From Hoylesella saccharolytica JCM 17484 (GTDB taxonomy: Bacteria; Bacteroidota; Bacteroidia; Bacteroidales; Bacteroidaceae), in NCBI RefSeq assembly GCF_000614205.1, contig NZ_BAKN01000014.1, forward strand, positions 1-64,000: a stretch of 64,000 nt of DNA, given 5' to 3'. Numbering within the stretch: position 1 is the stretch's first letter; every line of letters starts with the position of its first letter. This document shows, piece by piece, positions 10,108 through 19,332 of the stretch. A program made the translations under genes and the position numbers. A model generated the notes under the pieces. The model saw nothing but the letters and a program-made list of their open reading frames with translations, did no database searches and was not told where the DNA came from.

Positions 10108-10574
10108 TTTTCACTCTATCATCTTTAGGTTGCTTACAATTTGTTACTTTTTTAACGTTTAAGAACACTTCTCGTTTTCTTTTTTCGTTACAAATCACTT
10201 TTTCAATCTAGAGAAATATTTTCGCTTATTGGGTCAAAAAACAGCTCTGAAAATCCAAAAGCATAGGTTTTGAGATGCAAAAGCTATGCTTTTAGCATGC
10301 AAAAGATGATGTTTTAGGTCGTAAAACTTATGCTTTTGCAAACCGGAAAACGCGGTTTTAGGGCGTTTTAGAGGGATAAAAAGAGGGTAAAAGTTGATGA
10401 TAAATGTGCAATTGATTAATAATCAACGATATACATAACCATAAAATTCTTGCGTTTTTACGAGCCGAGAACAAGTTGAATCATTTCGTTGGCACTCTCG
10501 CGAGGTTACTTCCGATTTCTTGACAATGCCCAAACTTACAATTTGTAAGCAACTGAAAGGTGATAGAGTGAAAA
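10108..10574 (+). repeat. Dispersed intergenic repeat, copy 1 (complete)
   Basis: Best-preserved copy of a non-coding repeat found four times in the window. The ends are imperfect terminal inverted repeats of 37 bp (10108-10144 and 10538-10574, about four mismatches). The inner ends are GTTGCTTACAATTTGT and ACAATTTGTAAGCAAC. Inside are four AAAA-N7-TTTT units at 10257, 10279, 10301 and 10323 (exact 22-bp period), then AAAACGCGGTTTT at 10347. Two related blocks, TTTTTTAACGTTTAAGAACA (10148) and GTTTTTACGAGCCGAGAACA (10454), lie near the two ends in the same direction. No transposase or convincing reading frame. Size and ends resemble a MITE, but no target duplication was found by eye. Confidence 0.75.
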
Positions 10575-10634
10575 GACGAAAGGGTGAGAAAATAGCTAAC
10601 GCTACAATTATAGAATAAAAATACATGGATATAT

Positions 10635-10670
10635 CCCCTCTCTTTCTCCTTGCAAGGAGAAAGAGAGGGG
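10635..10670. repeat. Perfect 36-nt palindrome beside repeat copy 1
   Basis: Two 18-nt arms with no loop (left arm CCCCTCTCTTTCTCCTTG). Shorter or imperfect versions occur beside repeat copies 2 (31106-31138) and 4 (56056-56085), followed each time by a conserved ATTACTTAT or ATTACCTAC string. It belongs to the shared flanking module of the repeat family and could also act as a terminator or cruciform. Confidence 0.7.
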
Positions 10671-10720
10671 GTTACTTATACCGAACTGACGTTTATTATC
10701 GGTAATTCACTTTTTATTCC

Positions 10721-10728
10721 TATCTTTG
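10721..10728 (+). promoter_or_regulatory. -7 element of histidine phosphatase gene
   Basis: TATCTTTG 33 nt before the ATG at 10762, matching TAnnTTTG. No clear TTTG at -33. Confidence 0.45.
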
Positions 10729-10761
10729 CGATAGAAAATTGTTAAATTAGTTAATATCAGT

Positions 10762-12048
10762 ATGAAGAAAACGATCGTTCTGTTGTCGGCATGGATATTC
10801 TCTGTCGGCGTCTTTGCTCAACAAGCAAGAGAGGAGATGAAAAAAGACAGGAACCTGTCTGCCGATAATTATGTAGCTTATCCGGGTCCGCAAAAGCCCC
10901 AAACCCCTGCCCCCAAAGGCTATAAACCGTTTTATATCAGCCACTACGGGCGCCATGGCTCACGTTATCTCATTGGCACAAAAGATTACGACTTTCCCTA
11001 TTTTACCCTTGCACACGCGGATAGTTTAGGCAAACTAACCCCGAAAGGAAAAGAGACGCTACGCAAACTGGATCTTATTCGCAGAGAGGCTAATGGCAGA
11101 GATGGTGAGCTAACCTTACGCGGCGCACAGCAACACAAGGACATCGCGCGGCGAATGTATCGCAATTATCCCGAAGTTTTTGCAGGAAAAGCCAACATTG
11201 AGGCACGTAGTACATTGGTTATTCGTTGTATTCTCTCAATGGAGAACGCCTTACAGCAACTTTTGGCACTGAACCCTCAACTGCAGATTTTTCATGATGC
11301 AAGTCGACATGATTTGTATTATATGAATCAGGAAGACAAGAAACTGCAAGCACAAAAAATGCCAGAAGAAGTTAAAGAGGTGTATAATCAATTCAGTAAA
11401 AAGCACGATGTGTACGAGCGAGTGATGAATTCGCTCTTCAACGATGCAGCTTACTGGAAGGAAAACGTCAACGGTTCGGAACTGAATCGCAATCTATACA
11501 GACTGGCCAGCAACTTACAGAGCACCGAATTGCGTTCAAAAGTATCGCTTTACGACCTCTTTACCGACGACGAACTTTATGATGCTTGGTTGCGTTATAA
11601 TGCTTGGTGGTACATTAACTATGGTCCGTCACCACTCAACGGCGGTACACAACCCTACACACAACGCAATCTTCTGCGCACCATTATTCAGCAGGCCGAC
11701 AGCTGTATTGCACTTCCGCATCCCGGTGCAACACTTCGTTACGGTCACGACACAATGGTTATGCCGCTTACCTGTTTGTTAGACCTGAATGGTTATGGTA
11801 AACAAATCAGCGATTTGGAACAGTTGGACAAGCAAGGTTGGTGCGATTATAAAATTTTCCCAATGGCTTCCAACCTTCAATTTGTGTTCTATCGCAAGTC
11901 GCTTGCCGATAAAGACGTGCTCTTTAAGATACTGTTGAACGAGAACGAAACCACCTTACCCATCAAAACAGATAAGGCTCCGTATTATCATTGGAATGAT
12001 TTCAAAGCCTTTTATCTCAAAAAGCTGAATGCCTACGATGGTAAATAA
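10762..12048 (+). CDS. Histidine acid phosphatase, MINPP/phytase-like
   Basis: An exported 428-residue phosphomonoesterase of histidine phosphatase clade 2. A signal peptide (residues 1-19, VGVFAQ) precedes the catalytic motif RHGSRY (residues 64-69), whose His forms the phospho-enzyme. The proton-donor motif appears as GHDTMVMPL (His329-Asp330). The overall pattern (FYISHYGRHGSRY, ARSTLVIRCILSMENAL) is close to Bacteroides multiple inositol polyphosphate phosphatases, so inositol phosphates such as phytate are the likely but unproven substrates. The location would be periplasm or cell surface. It is followed 78 bp later by a Fur-family regulator on the same strand; there is no sign that they form one functional unit. 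Confidence 0.82.
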   Translation: MKKTIVLLSAWIFSVGVFAQQAREEMKKDRNLSADNYVAYPGPQKPQTPAPKGYKPFYISHYGRHGSRYLIGTKDYDFPYFTLAHADSLGKLTPKGKETLRKLDLIRREANGRDGELTLRGAQQHKDIARRMYRNYPEVFAGKANIEARSTLVIRCILSMENALQQLLALNPQLQIFHDASRHDLYYMNQEDKKLQAQKMPEEVKEVYNQFSKKHDVYERVMNSLFNDAAYWKENVNGSELNRNLYRLASNLQSTELRSKVSLYDLFTDDELYDAWLRYNAWWYINYGPSPLNGGTQPYTQRNLLRTIIQQADSCIALPHPGATLRYGHDTMVMPLTCLLDLNGYGKQISDLEQLDKQGWCDYKIFPMASNLQFVFYRKSLADKDVLFKILLNENETTLPIKTDKAPYYHWNDFKAFYLKKLNAYDGK

Positions 12049-12126
12049 GCTCGGTAGCACAAAGAAACAGAAAGGCTAAAGAGAAGACATAAAAGTTTTT
12101 GTTTTGTTATCTTATATCCTACCCGA

Positions 12127-12555
12127 ATGACCAACGAAGATTTTTATATCGATAAACTGACGCTGCGCGACATTAAGCCTACAGCAATACGTCTGCTTGT
12201 TTTGCGCCAAATGATGCGTGGCGACGAAGCGGTATCTCTGCCCGAGATGGAGCGATTGTTACCAACGGTAGACAAGAGCACCATCTCGCGCACCCTTTCA
12301 CTTTTTCTGTTACACCGCTTGATACACGCTATTGACGACGGTTCGGGGTCGTTAAAGTATGCTGTGTGTGCCGACGACTGCGATTGTAGCGTAGAAGACG
12401 AGCACACACATTTTTATTGTGAGCAGTGTCATCGTACATTTTGTTTAAAACATATCGCTGTTCCGGTGGTGTCTATTCCCGACGGTTTTAAGCTCAACAA
12501 TATCAACTATGTACTTAAGGGCTTATGTCCGGAGTGCTCGGAAAGAAGGAGGTAG
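12127..12555 (+). CDS. Fur-family metalloregulator
   Basis: A 142-residue repressor-type protein with an N-terminal winged helix (PTAIRLLVLRQMMRGDEAVS; recognition region VDKSTISRTLSLFLLHRLIH) and a C-terminal metal and dimerisation domain. Metal ligands seen are the HTHFYCEQCHRTFCL segment (His residues and Cys-x-x-Cys) and a second CPEC near the end, typical of the structural zinc site. Whether it senses Fe, Zn (Zur) or peroxide (PerR) cannot be settled here. Neighbours are a phosphatase and a purine permease, neither an obvious target. Length is normal for Fur proteins. Confidence 0.88.
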   Translation: MTNEDFYIDKLTLRDIKPTAIRLLVLRQMMRGDEAVSLPEMERLLPTVDKSTISRTLSLFLLHRLIHAIDDGSGSLKYAVCADDCDCSVEDEHTHFYCEQCHRTFCLKHIAVPVVSIPDGFKLNNINYVLKGLCPECSERRR

Positions 12556-12576
12556 TTGGATAAAAGGATGACAGAT

Positions 12577-12769
12577 GAAGAATGAAGGTTGAATACTTTC
12601 GCTTTCTTTATTATTTTTCATTCCCAAGAACAAACAAACTTTCATCCTTCATTCCCCTGATCCAAAAAACAAATAAACCCACATCCGTCATCCCTCATCC
12701 CTCATCTCTCACCCCAAAAGCAAATAAACTTTCATCATTCATCCCAAAACATCCCAAAACATCCCAACA
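12577..12769. repeat. Low-complexity leader with short direct repeats
   Basis: Between fur and the permease. CAAATAAACTTTCATC-type strings recur three times (about 12636, 12672 and 12722), with CATCCCTCATCC and a triple ATCCCAAAAC (12742-12769) just before the permease ATG. C/T/A-rich, with almost no G on this strand. It resembles the segment at 10055-10090 before repeat copy 1. Confidence 0.55.
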
Positions 12770-14082
12770 ATGCAAAACCAAAGCAAAACCGTTATCTATG
12801 GTGTAAACGACAGACCGCCCTTGCGCGACACCCTTTTCGCAGCTATTCAGCACCTTTTAGCCATCTTTATTGCCATTATCACCCCACCGCTTATCATAGC
12901 CAAGGCACTCGGAATGGACCTGTCGACGACGGGTTTTCTTGTTTCCATGTCGTTGTTTGTTTCGGGTGTGGCCACCTTTATACAGTCGCGCCGCTTCGGT
13001 CCGGTGGGTTGCGGACTGCTCTGCGTACAAGGCACAAGCTTCTCTTTCATCGGTCCGATTATCGCCATAGGCAACGCCGGTGGCCTACCTTTAATCTTTG
13101 GGGCCTGCATCGCAGCAGCTCCGGTAGAGATGGCGGTAAGTTACAGTTTTAAATATCTGCGTAAAATTATCACCCCTTTGGTAAGCGGTATCGTAGTAAT
13201 GCTTATCGGATTAAGCCTGATTAAAGCCGGAGTAATAGCTTGCGGAGGCGGAGATACAGGTTCGGCAGACTTCGGGGCACCTCAAAATTTAATGGTGGCA
13301 GGTGTTGTTTTGGCAGGCGTGATGGTGCTCAATGGCAGCAACAACAAGTATCTGCGTATGAGTTCGATATTTCTCGGCGTGGTTGTGGGCTACCTTTTAG
13401 CCTTGCGCTGGGGATGGTAGATTTCGGAAACTTCACTACCGGCAATGTAGAAATGTTTTATGTGCCCATTCCCTTCAAACTGGGGGTTGACTTCAGCATT
13501 TCTTCTATCATAGCTGTTGGATTGGTTTATTTGGTTACCGCCATAGAAGCAACAGGCGATGTAACTGCCAACTCGATGGTGTCGGGTGAACCGGTAGATG
13601 GAGAAGTGTACGTAAAACGTGTGTCGGGAGGTGTGCTGGCCGATGGTATCAACTCGCTTTTGGCAGGTGTATTCAGTTCGTTTCCTAATTCCATCTTTGC
13701 CCAAAACAACGGAATTATTCAGCTTACGGGCGTTGCCAGTCGCTATGTAGGTTACTTTATAGCCGCGATGCTGATTGTTTTAGGACTGTTTCCCATCGTG
13801 GGTATCATCTTCTCTTTGATGCCTTCGCCTGTTCTCGGCGGTGCAACTTTGCTGATGTTCGGTACTGTTGCGGCTGCCGGTGTGCGTATCGTGGCCTCTC
13901 AAAAGCTCGACCGGAAGGCTGTTCTCATTATTGCAGCGAGCTTATCTCTGGGTATCGGTGTAGAATTAATGCCCGATATACTGCGCCAACTGCCCGAAAG
14001 CATTCGCACCATCTTCTCGTCGGGCATTACAACCGGCGGTCTGACGGCCATCATTACCAATGCTGTGCTCAATCGAAAATAA
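12770..14082 (+). CDS. Xanthine/uracil permease (NCS2 family), one frameshift
   Basis: Inner-membrane nucleobase:cation symporter of the UraA/PbuX family with about 14 hydrophobic helices. It starts QSKTVIYGVNDRPPLRDTLF, continues with QHLLAIFIAIITPPLIIAKA and has the family's extended segments (VQGTSFSFIGPIIAIGNAGG). The frame breaks in the T-run at 13394-13397; one extra T restores VVGYLFSLALGMVDFG and joins both halves to about 437 residues, the usual size. Co-direction with xpt directly downstream makes xanthine the likely substrate. A hairpin terminator lies at 14097-14133, between permease and xpt. The lesion looks like a base-calling error. Confidence 0.87.
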
Positions 14083-14096
14083 ACATGATAACAGAT

Positions 14097-14133
14097 AAAG
14101 GACTTGCAACCCTATGGGTTCAAGTCCTTTTAT
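14097..14133 (+). terminator. Hairpin between permease and xpt
   Basis: AAAGGACTTG (14097-14106) pairs with CAAGTCCTTT (14121-14130), extended inside by AACCC/GGGTT with a TAT loop and one bulged C. A short T-rich tail follows. It ends 17 nt before the xpt start, so it may attenuate rather than fully stop read-through into xpt. Confidence 0.65.
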
Positions 14134-14149
14134 AAAACTTATTAACTCA

Positions 14150-14716
14150 ATGGACAAATTAAAAGCTCGTATTCTTCAAGACGGCAAATGTTATCCCGGA
14201 GGAATATTAAAAGTGGATAGCTTTATCAATCATCAAATGGATCCCAACCTGATGATGGAAGTAGCAAAAGAGTTTGCTACGCTTTTTGCCGACCTTCACA
14301 TCAATAAGATCGTTACGATAGAGGCCAGTGGCATTGCCCCCGCTATACTTGTGGGCTATATTATGCAGTTGCCGGTGGTGTTCATCAAAAAGAAAGAGCC
14401 CAAAACAATGGAGAATATGCTGACCTCTGTGGTGCATTCGTTTACCAAAGACCGCGATTATACGGTGTGCATCAGTAACGATTATCTTACCTCTGACGAC
14501 CATGTGCTCTTTATCGACGACTTTCTGGCCAACGGAAACGCCTCAATGGGGGTTATCGAACTATGTAAAAAGGCCAACGCAAAATTGGAAGCAATGGGCT
14601 TTATCATCGAAAAAGCCTTTCAGCAAGGTGGTGAGGCGTTGCGCCAACAAGGTGTTCGTTATGAGGCATTGGCTACGGTTGAAAGTCTGGACAACTGTGA
14701 GATTAAGTTGAGGTAA
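14150..14716 (+). CDS. xpt: Xanthine phosphoribosyltransferase
   Basis: Purine salvage enzyme converting xanthine and PRPP to XMP in the cytoplasm. It has 188 residues from the ATG at 14150 ([18 protein letters not shown]). A start 12 codons upstream would begin inside the terminator hairpin, so I reject it. Family features are the [30 protein letters not shown] segment (given here only by its first residues EASGIAPA) and the PRPP-binding loop [13 protein letters not shown]. Length and sequence fit Xpt of Bacillus and Bacteroidetes. It follows the xanthine permease, so import and salvage are encoded together. Confidence 0.93.
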   Translation: MDKLKARILQDGKCYPGGILKVDSFINHQMDPNLMMEVAKEFATLFADLHINKIVTIEASGIAPAILVGYIMQLPVVFIKKKEPKTMENMLTSVVHSFTKDRDYTVCISNDYLTSDDHVLFIDDFLANGNASMGVIELCKKANAKLEAMGFIIEKAFQQGGEALRQQGVRYEALATVESLDNCEIKLR

Positions 14717-14780
14717 AGACTGCCTGCTGTACAAGAGAACAACACGGAAATGATTTGACGTTTGTTATTTTCAGCCATAG

Positions 14781-15368
14781 ATGTTTGAAGCTTTAAAGAA
14801 ATACTGCCAAGAGAGGCTCCCTTTTACCGAAACGGAGCTGATGGCTGTTGATGATTATTTTACTGAACGGCGATTTAAAAGAAAAGAATGGCTGCTCGAA
14901 GCACATCGTCCGTGTCGTTATCTCTTCTTTATTGTAAAAGGTAGCGTTAGGTATTTTCGTGTGAAAGCAGACGGATCGGAAATCACTTGCGACATATCTT
15001 TAGACAATCAATGGGCTACCGAATTTATCAGTTTCACTCGCGAAGCACCTGCTCGATTGTCGCTGCAAGCCTTAGAAGATACCATTACTTATTGCATAGA
15101 TAGGGCGCATCTGTACAATTTGTACAAGGCGTTTCCCAGATACGAAACCTTTGGTCGGCTGATAACAGAGGAGGTTTTACAGCAATCTATCGACACAGCG
15201 GTGTCACTTGCCTCGCAAAAGCCTGAAGAACGCTTTTTACATTTAATGAAAACACGCGCCGAACTCTTTCAAAGAGTACCCCAAAAACTGATTGCTCATC
15301 TGTTGGGAATCAGTCCTGAAAGTCTCAGTCGAATGCTGAAAAGAATGTACAACAAACACAAATCTTAA
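14781..15368 (+). CDS. Crp/Fnr-like transcriptional regulator
   Basis: 195 residues. An N-terminal cyclic-nucleotide-binding fold (about residues 20-115, with YLFFIVKGSVRYFRV and YCIDRAHLYNLY) is followed by a long helix and a C-terminal helix-turn-helix (LIAHLLGISPESLSRMLKRM). It lacks the Cys cluster of Fnr and the full cAMP pocket of Crp, like many Bacteroidetes members of unknown effector. The next gene on the same strand, 64 bp away, is an exported nitroreductase, a possible target. Confidence in family is high and in function low. Confidence 0.85.
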   Translation: MFEALKKYCQERLPFTETELMAVDDYFTERRFKRKEWLLEAHRPCRYLFFIVKGSVRYFRVKADGSEITCDISLDNQWATEFISFTREAPARLSLQALEDTITYCIDRAHLYNLYKAFPRYETFGRLITEEVLQQSIDTAVSLASQKPEERFLHLMKTRAELFQRVPQKLIAHLLGISPESLSRMLKRMYNKHKS

Positions 15369-15400
15369 CTTTCGTCAACGTCTAATCAGTTCATGCGGTG

Positions 15401-15408
15401 TAATTTTG
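15401..15408 (+). promoter_or_regulatory. -7 element of nitroreductase gene
   Basis: TAATTTTG 24 nt before the ATG at 15433, a match to TAnnTTTG. The -33 TTTG is not evident, which would suit a regulated promoter. Confidence 0.45.
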
Positions 15409-15432
15409 TATCATCATTTAATCAAATAAAAG

Positions 15433-16455
15433 ATGAGAAAAATTAACGTATTAATAGCACTGATGATGACACTTACAAACACATTATCTGCTCAAGACGG
15501 AACGTTTATCCGTTTGATAGAGCAAGCCACCAAAGCTCCGTCGGGGCATAACGCACAACCTTGGTTATTCAAAATGAAGTCTGGCGGTATCGAAATTTGC
15601 GCAGACACCACTCGTCGGCTGCCGATTGTCGATCCCAACGATCGCGAACTGTTCGTTAGTCTGGGTTGTGCCACTGAAAATCTATGCATCGCGGCCACTC
15701 AAGAAGGATATGCGCCTGAAGTGCATATCGAAGCAAACGGTAAGATATTTGTGAGCTTAGAAAAGGGAAAAGAAGTGCAACCCGACACGCTTGCCTCACA
15801 AATTGACCTGCGGCAGACCACAAAACGAAAGTATGACGGTAGACTTATTGACAAAGAAAAGCTTCGTATCCTTAACGCTGTGCATTGCTATCCCGGCGTA
15901 TCTGTTTATTTTTATGAACGAGGGTCGTCAACCTTTGACACGCTTGCTCAATACATTTTTCGGGGCAACGAAGTACAAATGAATCATGTGCCCTTTATTA
16001 ATGAACTGAAAAGTTGGATGAGATATAACCGAAAACATCAAAATGAACATCTCGACGGTTTGAGTTATGCCACCTTTGGAGCACCCAATCTGCCCAAATC
16101 AATTGCCCGATCAATTATCTCAAAATCCATTAATGCCCGTACACAAAACAAGACGGACAGAATGAATATCTACTCTTCCTCGCATCTTGTTTTATTAACC
16201 ACACAAAAAAATACTGTAGAAGAATGGATAAATTTGGGACGAACGTTAGAGCGTTTTTTGCTTACCACAACGTCGTTAGGTATTGCTAATGCATATCTTA
16301 ATCAGCCGAATGAGACGCCTCAATTGGCCCAAGAAATGACACAAAACTTATCTTTGAAAGGCGAATATCCTACTATATTGCTTCGAATAGGATACGGAAA
16401 GAGGCGTGCTTACTCGAAAAGAAGACCGGTAGAAAGTGTTTGTGTGAGAGAATAA
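15433..16455 (+). CDS. Exported Acg-like nitroreductase family protein
   Basis: 340 residues. The body matches flavin-binding nitroreductases of the Acg type: the N-terminal RLIEQATKAPSGHNAQPW motif contacts FMN phosphate, and the C-terminal part shows LGIANAYLNQPNE and LRIGYGKR. An apparent signal peptide (MRKINVLIALMMTLTNTLSAQ) precedes the domain, which is unusual because such enzymes normally work in the cytoplasm with NAD(P)H. The single domain has the divergent middle section seen in Acg proteins. It lies between a Crp-like and a WYL regulator. Substrate unknown. Confidence 0.78.
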   Translation: MRKINVLIALMMTLTNTLSAQDGTFIRLIEQATKAPSGHNAQPWLFKMKSGGIEICADTTRRLPIVDPNDRELFVSLGCATENLCIAATQEGYAPEVHIEANGKIFVSLEKGKEVQPDTLASQIDLRQTTKRKYDGRLIDKEKLRILNAVHCYPGVSVYFYERGSSTFDTLAQYIFRGNEVQMNHVPFINELKSWMRYNRKHQNEHLDGLSYATFGAPNLPKSIARSIISKSINARTQNKTDRMNIYSSSHLVLLTTQKNTVEEWINLGRTLERFLLTTTSLGIANAYLNQPNETPQLAQEMTQNLSLKGEYPTILLRIGYGKRRAYSKRRPVESVCVRE

Positions 16456-16477
16456 GCAAACTTTTATAAAAAGAAGA

Positions 16478-17377
16478 TTATGGTTGCATCTTTTTGATTT
16501 TATCCGTAATATAGGCTTGAAAAGCGGTATTGCCCAAAACTTGAATGTCATCATACAAGCCGAGAACAAAGCGACCTATGCCCAGAAAACTAACAACTTC
16601 GCTTTGAAAAAGCCACGTTCCAGGCTCATCGGCAGGCGTAATGTAAGGTTCTGAAAGCGGATATTCTTCGAGTAACAAACTGTGAGAGAGGCTGCCCAGA
16701 CGTAAAGTAACAAGTTCTCGTTCTTCTCCGCTGAACATAAAAATATCGGTGTATAAGGCTTTATGCCGTTTTTCGTGTATCCAATTAACATCGGTAAGCT
16801 CTACATTAGCCACCCGCGAGGTCTTGAAAGTTTTATTACAATGTGTTGCCAACTCGTAACAGCGAATATCCATATCATTATTCAAGAAGAGAAAAGGTTC
16901 GACAAGACGGTCGCTAACCGTTTTGCTGTGTGCAGAAGCATATTGTTTTAAGCAAACTATTTTTCGCTGTTCGATGGCTTCGCGCAATAGGGCGGCATTG
17001 TGTTCAAAACGTTTTCGCAAACCTACATTGGTAATAGTATCCAGGTTATAATAGCGTTCCAACTTGGCTTTAATGGTTTTTACCCGGAAATCAGACGAAT
17101 CCATACCCTCCAGTTTGCAATAAAGATAAAGGGCTTCTTCGGAAGAAAGGGAGATAGATTCGTGTAATTTTTTAAAGAAAGAAGACGTACGGTCAAGTCG
17201 ATACTTGGTTCCGGTCTTTATCAAATGAAAGCCGCTACACTTTAGATAATCCAAATAATAATACAGATTTCTGCGTGTAATATTCAGCTTTTCAGCCAAC
17301 TCCGATGTAGAATAATCTTTGTTTTCGGTAAGCAAAAGCAGTAAATCCAGCTCATGCCCGTATTTACCCATCCGCAT
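16478..17377 (-). CDS. WYL-domain transcriptional regulator
   Basis: 299 residues, convergent with the nitroreductase gene (22 bp gap). An N-terminal winged helix-turn-helix (DYSTSELAEKLNITRRNLYY) is followed by a spacer and a WYL domain. The ligand-binding part carries LKQYASAHSKTVSDRLVEPF and the WCX-like C-terminal part ends with FQAYITDKIKKMQP. WYL proteins sense nucleotides, nucleic acids or other small ligands and regulate stress, DNA repair or defence genes. There is no defence system in the window, so the target is unknown. The start could be M1 or M3. Confidence 0.82.
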   Translation of the reverse strand: MRMGKYGHELDLLLLLTENKDYSTSELAEKLNITRRNLYYYLDYLKCSGFHLIKTGTKYRLDRTSSFFKKLHESISLSSEEALYLYCKLEGMDSSDFRVKTIKAKLERYYNLDTITNVGLRKRFEHNAALLREAIEQRKIVCLKQYASAHSKTVSDRLVEPFLFLNNDMDIRCYELATHCNKTFKTSRVANVELTDVNWIHEKRHKALYTDIFMFSGEERELVTLRLGSLSHSLLLEEYPLSEPYITPADEPGTWLFQSEVVSFLGIGRFVLGLYDDIQVLGNTAFQAYITDKIKKMQP

Positions 17378-17478
17378 AAAGTATGTTTTTAGAATGACAA
17401 CCCGTGCAAACGAGCTGAGCGATTAAATTTCATTGTGTTATCAATAAATGTAAATGCCGCAGAAAAAGAGGGAAAATG

Positions 17479-18054
17479 TTACAGCAATCGGAAAGTTTTG
17501 CGATGTAACGGACTAGCCCCATGCTCGCGAATGGCTGTCCGATGCTTGGGCGTAGGATAACCCTTATTGCCTTTCCAATCGTAAACGGGATATTCTTCGG
17601 CCAACCGATCCATGTAATCATCGCGGTAAGTTTTGGCCAGAATGCTGGCGGCGGCTATCGATTGAAACTTTCCGTCGCCCTTAACGACTGTGGTATAGGG
17701 TAGGTTAGCGTAGGGTTTGAAACGATTTCCGTCAACAATAATGGCTTCAGGACGCACGTTTAAGGCATCCAAAGCGCGATGCATGGCGAGGAAACTGGCG
17801 TTAAGAATGTTGATATTGTCAATTTCTTCAGGGGTAACGACGCCGATAGCCCAAGATAGAGCGTCGTGTTCTATCTGCTCACGGAGGGCGTAGCGTTGGG
17901 ATGGGGATAGTTTTTTGGAGTCGTTGAGGAGGGGATTGTCGTAATCTCTGGGCAAAATGACGGCCGCAGCATACACGCTTCCGGCGAGGCATCCACGACC
18001 GGCTTCATCGCATCCGGCCTCTATCAAATCAGTATAAAAATGATTTTGGAGCAT
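17479..18054 (-). CDS. rnhB: Ribonuclease HII
   Basis: Removes ribonucleotides and RNA primers from DNA-RNA hybrids in the cytoplasm. It has 191 residues from the ATG at 18054 ([20 protein letters not shown]). The signature [18 protein letters not shown] carries the catalytic Asp-Glu, with further acidic residues in IIVDGNRF and in the YRDDYM segment. Length is normal. Uncorrected, this gene reads as the C-terminus of a 617-residue fusion with SufS, but that fusion exists only because of the sufS frameshift; the true sufS stop lies 32 bp upstream. Confidence 0.93.
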   Translation of the reverse strand: MLQNHFYTDLIEAGCDEAGRGCLAGSVYAAAVILPRDYDNPLLNDSKKLSPSQRYALREQIEHDALSWAIGVVTPEEIDNINILNASFLAMHRALDALNVRPEAIIVDGNRFKPYANLPYTTVVKGDGKFQSIAAASILAKTYRDDYMDRLAEEYPVYDWKGNKGYPTPKHRTAIREHGASPLHRKTFRLL

Positions 18055-18085
18055 AAGGTAGAGTGTTTTTGAGGGGGTAAAACGA

Positions 18086-19332
18086 CTAAAACATGGTACT
18101 GACACGACGTATTCCGTCGACAAGTGCATCGACTTCTTCTTTCGTATTATATAAACCAAAAGAGGCGCGGACGGTGCCTGAAATGCCGAGACGTGTGATG
18201 AGGGGTTGCGCGCAATGGTGACCCGTGCGTACGGCGATGCCCAAACGGTCGAGCAATGTACCATATCAAGGGGGTGAATGTCGCCGACGAGAAAACTGAT
18301 GACGGCATCTTTGTGGTCTGACTCGCCGATAATACGCATTCGGTCAATGCTTTTGAGTTGTTGCGTGCAGTATTGGGTAAGTTCTTCTTCGTGCTTTTGA
18401 ATGTTATCGAGCCCTAAATCGGTAAGATAATCGAGCGCTTTTGCCAATCCGTGCGTAGCGATATAATCGGGTGTTCCGGCTTCAAACTTAAAGGGAAGAT
18501 CGGCAAAAGTGGTTTTCTCGAACGATACAGTTTCTATCATTTCACCGCCTCCCTGATAGGGCGGAAGCTGTTCCAGCCATTCTTCTTTTCCGTAAACAAC
18601 GCCTACTCCGGTAGGTCCATAGGTCTTATGTCCGCTGAAAGTGAAGAAGTCACAATCGAGTTCTTGTACGTCTACCTGAAAGTGTGGCGTGCTTTGTGCA
18701 CCATCTATCAACACCGGTACATCTCTTTCGTGTGCGCGACGGATGATTTCTTTTACCGGATTGATGGTTCCCAAAACATTGCTGACATGTGTAATACTGA
18801 CCAATCGGGTGCGTGATGTAAACAAACCATCGAGCTCATCGAGCAAGAGTTCGCCCTTATCGTTTATCGGAATTACTTTAATGGCTATACCGCAACGGGC
18901 TGCCTGCAACTGCCACGGCACGATATTAGAATGGTGTTCCATAGCAGAGATAATCACTTCGTCGCCCTTTTGCATGAAGCCTTCGCAAAAAGAAGAGGCA
19001 ATGAGATTAATTCCCTCTGTGGTTCCGCGTGTAAAGATAATTTCGTTTGTACTGCGGGCATTCAGAAAACGACGCACTGTTTCGCGCGCCGACTCGTGTA
19101 AATCGGTAGCCTTTTGTGAAAGATAATGTACACCCCGATGAACGTTGGCGTTTGCATTGAGGTATTCATTGCGCATGGCATCAAGTACACACAAGGGCTT
19201 TTGCGTGGTGGCGCCATTGTCTAAATAGACTAATGGACGGCCATATACTTCGCGAGCGAGTATGGGAAAATCGGCTCGTACCGTACCAAGATTATACATC
19301 GGCTGTTCGTTTTCTTTTAAATCTTCTTGCAT
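18086..19332 (-). CDS. sufS: Cysteine desulfurase SufS, one frameshift
   Basis: PLP enzyme that removes sulfur from cysteine for Fe-S cluster building. Seen: the DNGATTQKP start, TRGTTEGIN, the PLP lysine in [13 protein letters not shown], and [11 protein letters not shown]. At 18261-18262 one G is missing after HPLDM. Restoring it gives [20 protein letters not shown], with the catalytic loop Cys, and the normal end at TAG (18086-18088). Repaired length is about 415 residues. Its start overlaps the end of sufD by 16 nt; a second ATG at 19299 is possible. It is the last suf gene of the cluster. The break is surely not biological in a gene this central, unless a second copy exists. Confidence 0.9.

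Noticed and set aside
14114-14149. Extended N-terminus of xpt
   Set aside because: The extra 12 codons lie within the terminator hairpin; the ATG at 14150 gives the standard Xpt start.
16478-17377. WYL regulator as part of a phage-defence island
   Set aside because: Neighbours are RNase HII, suf genes and a nitroreductase; no nuclease, methylase, reverse transcriptase or other defence gene is present.
17479-19332. A 617-residue fusion of cysteine desulfurase and RNase HII
   Set aside because: The joining residues are an out-of-frame reading of the SufS C-terminus. Adding one G at 18261 restores the normal SufS end with its catalytic Cys loop and a stop before the rnhB ATG.
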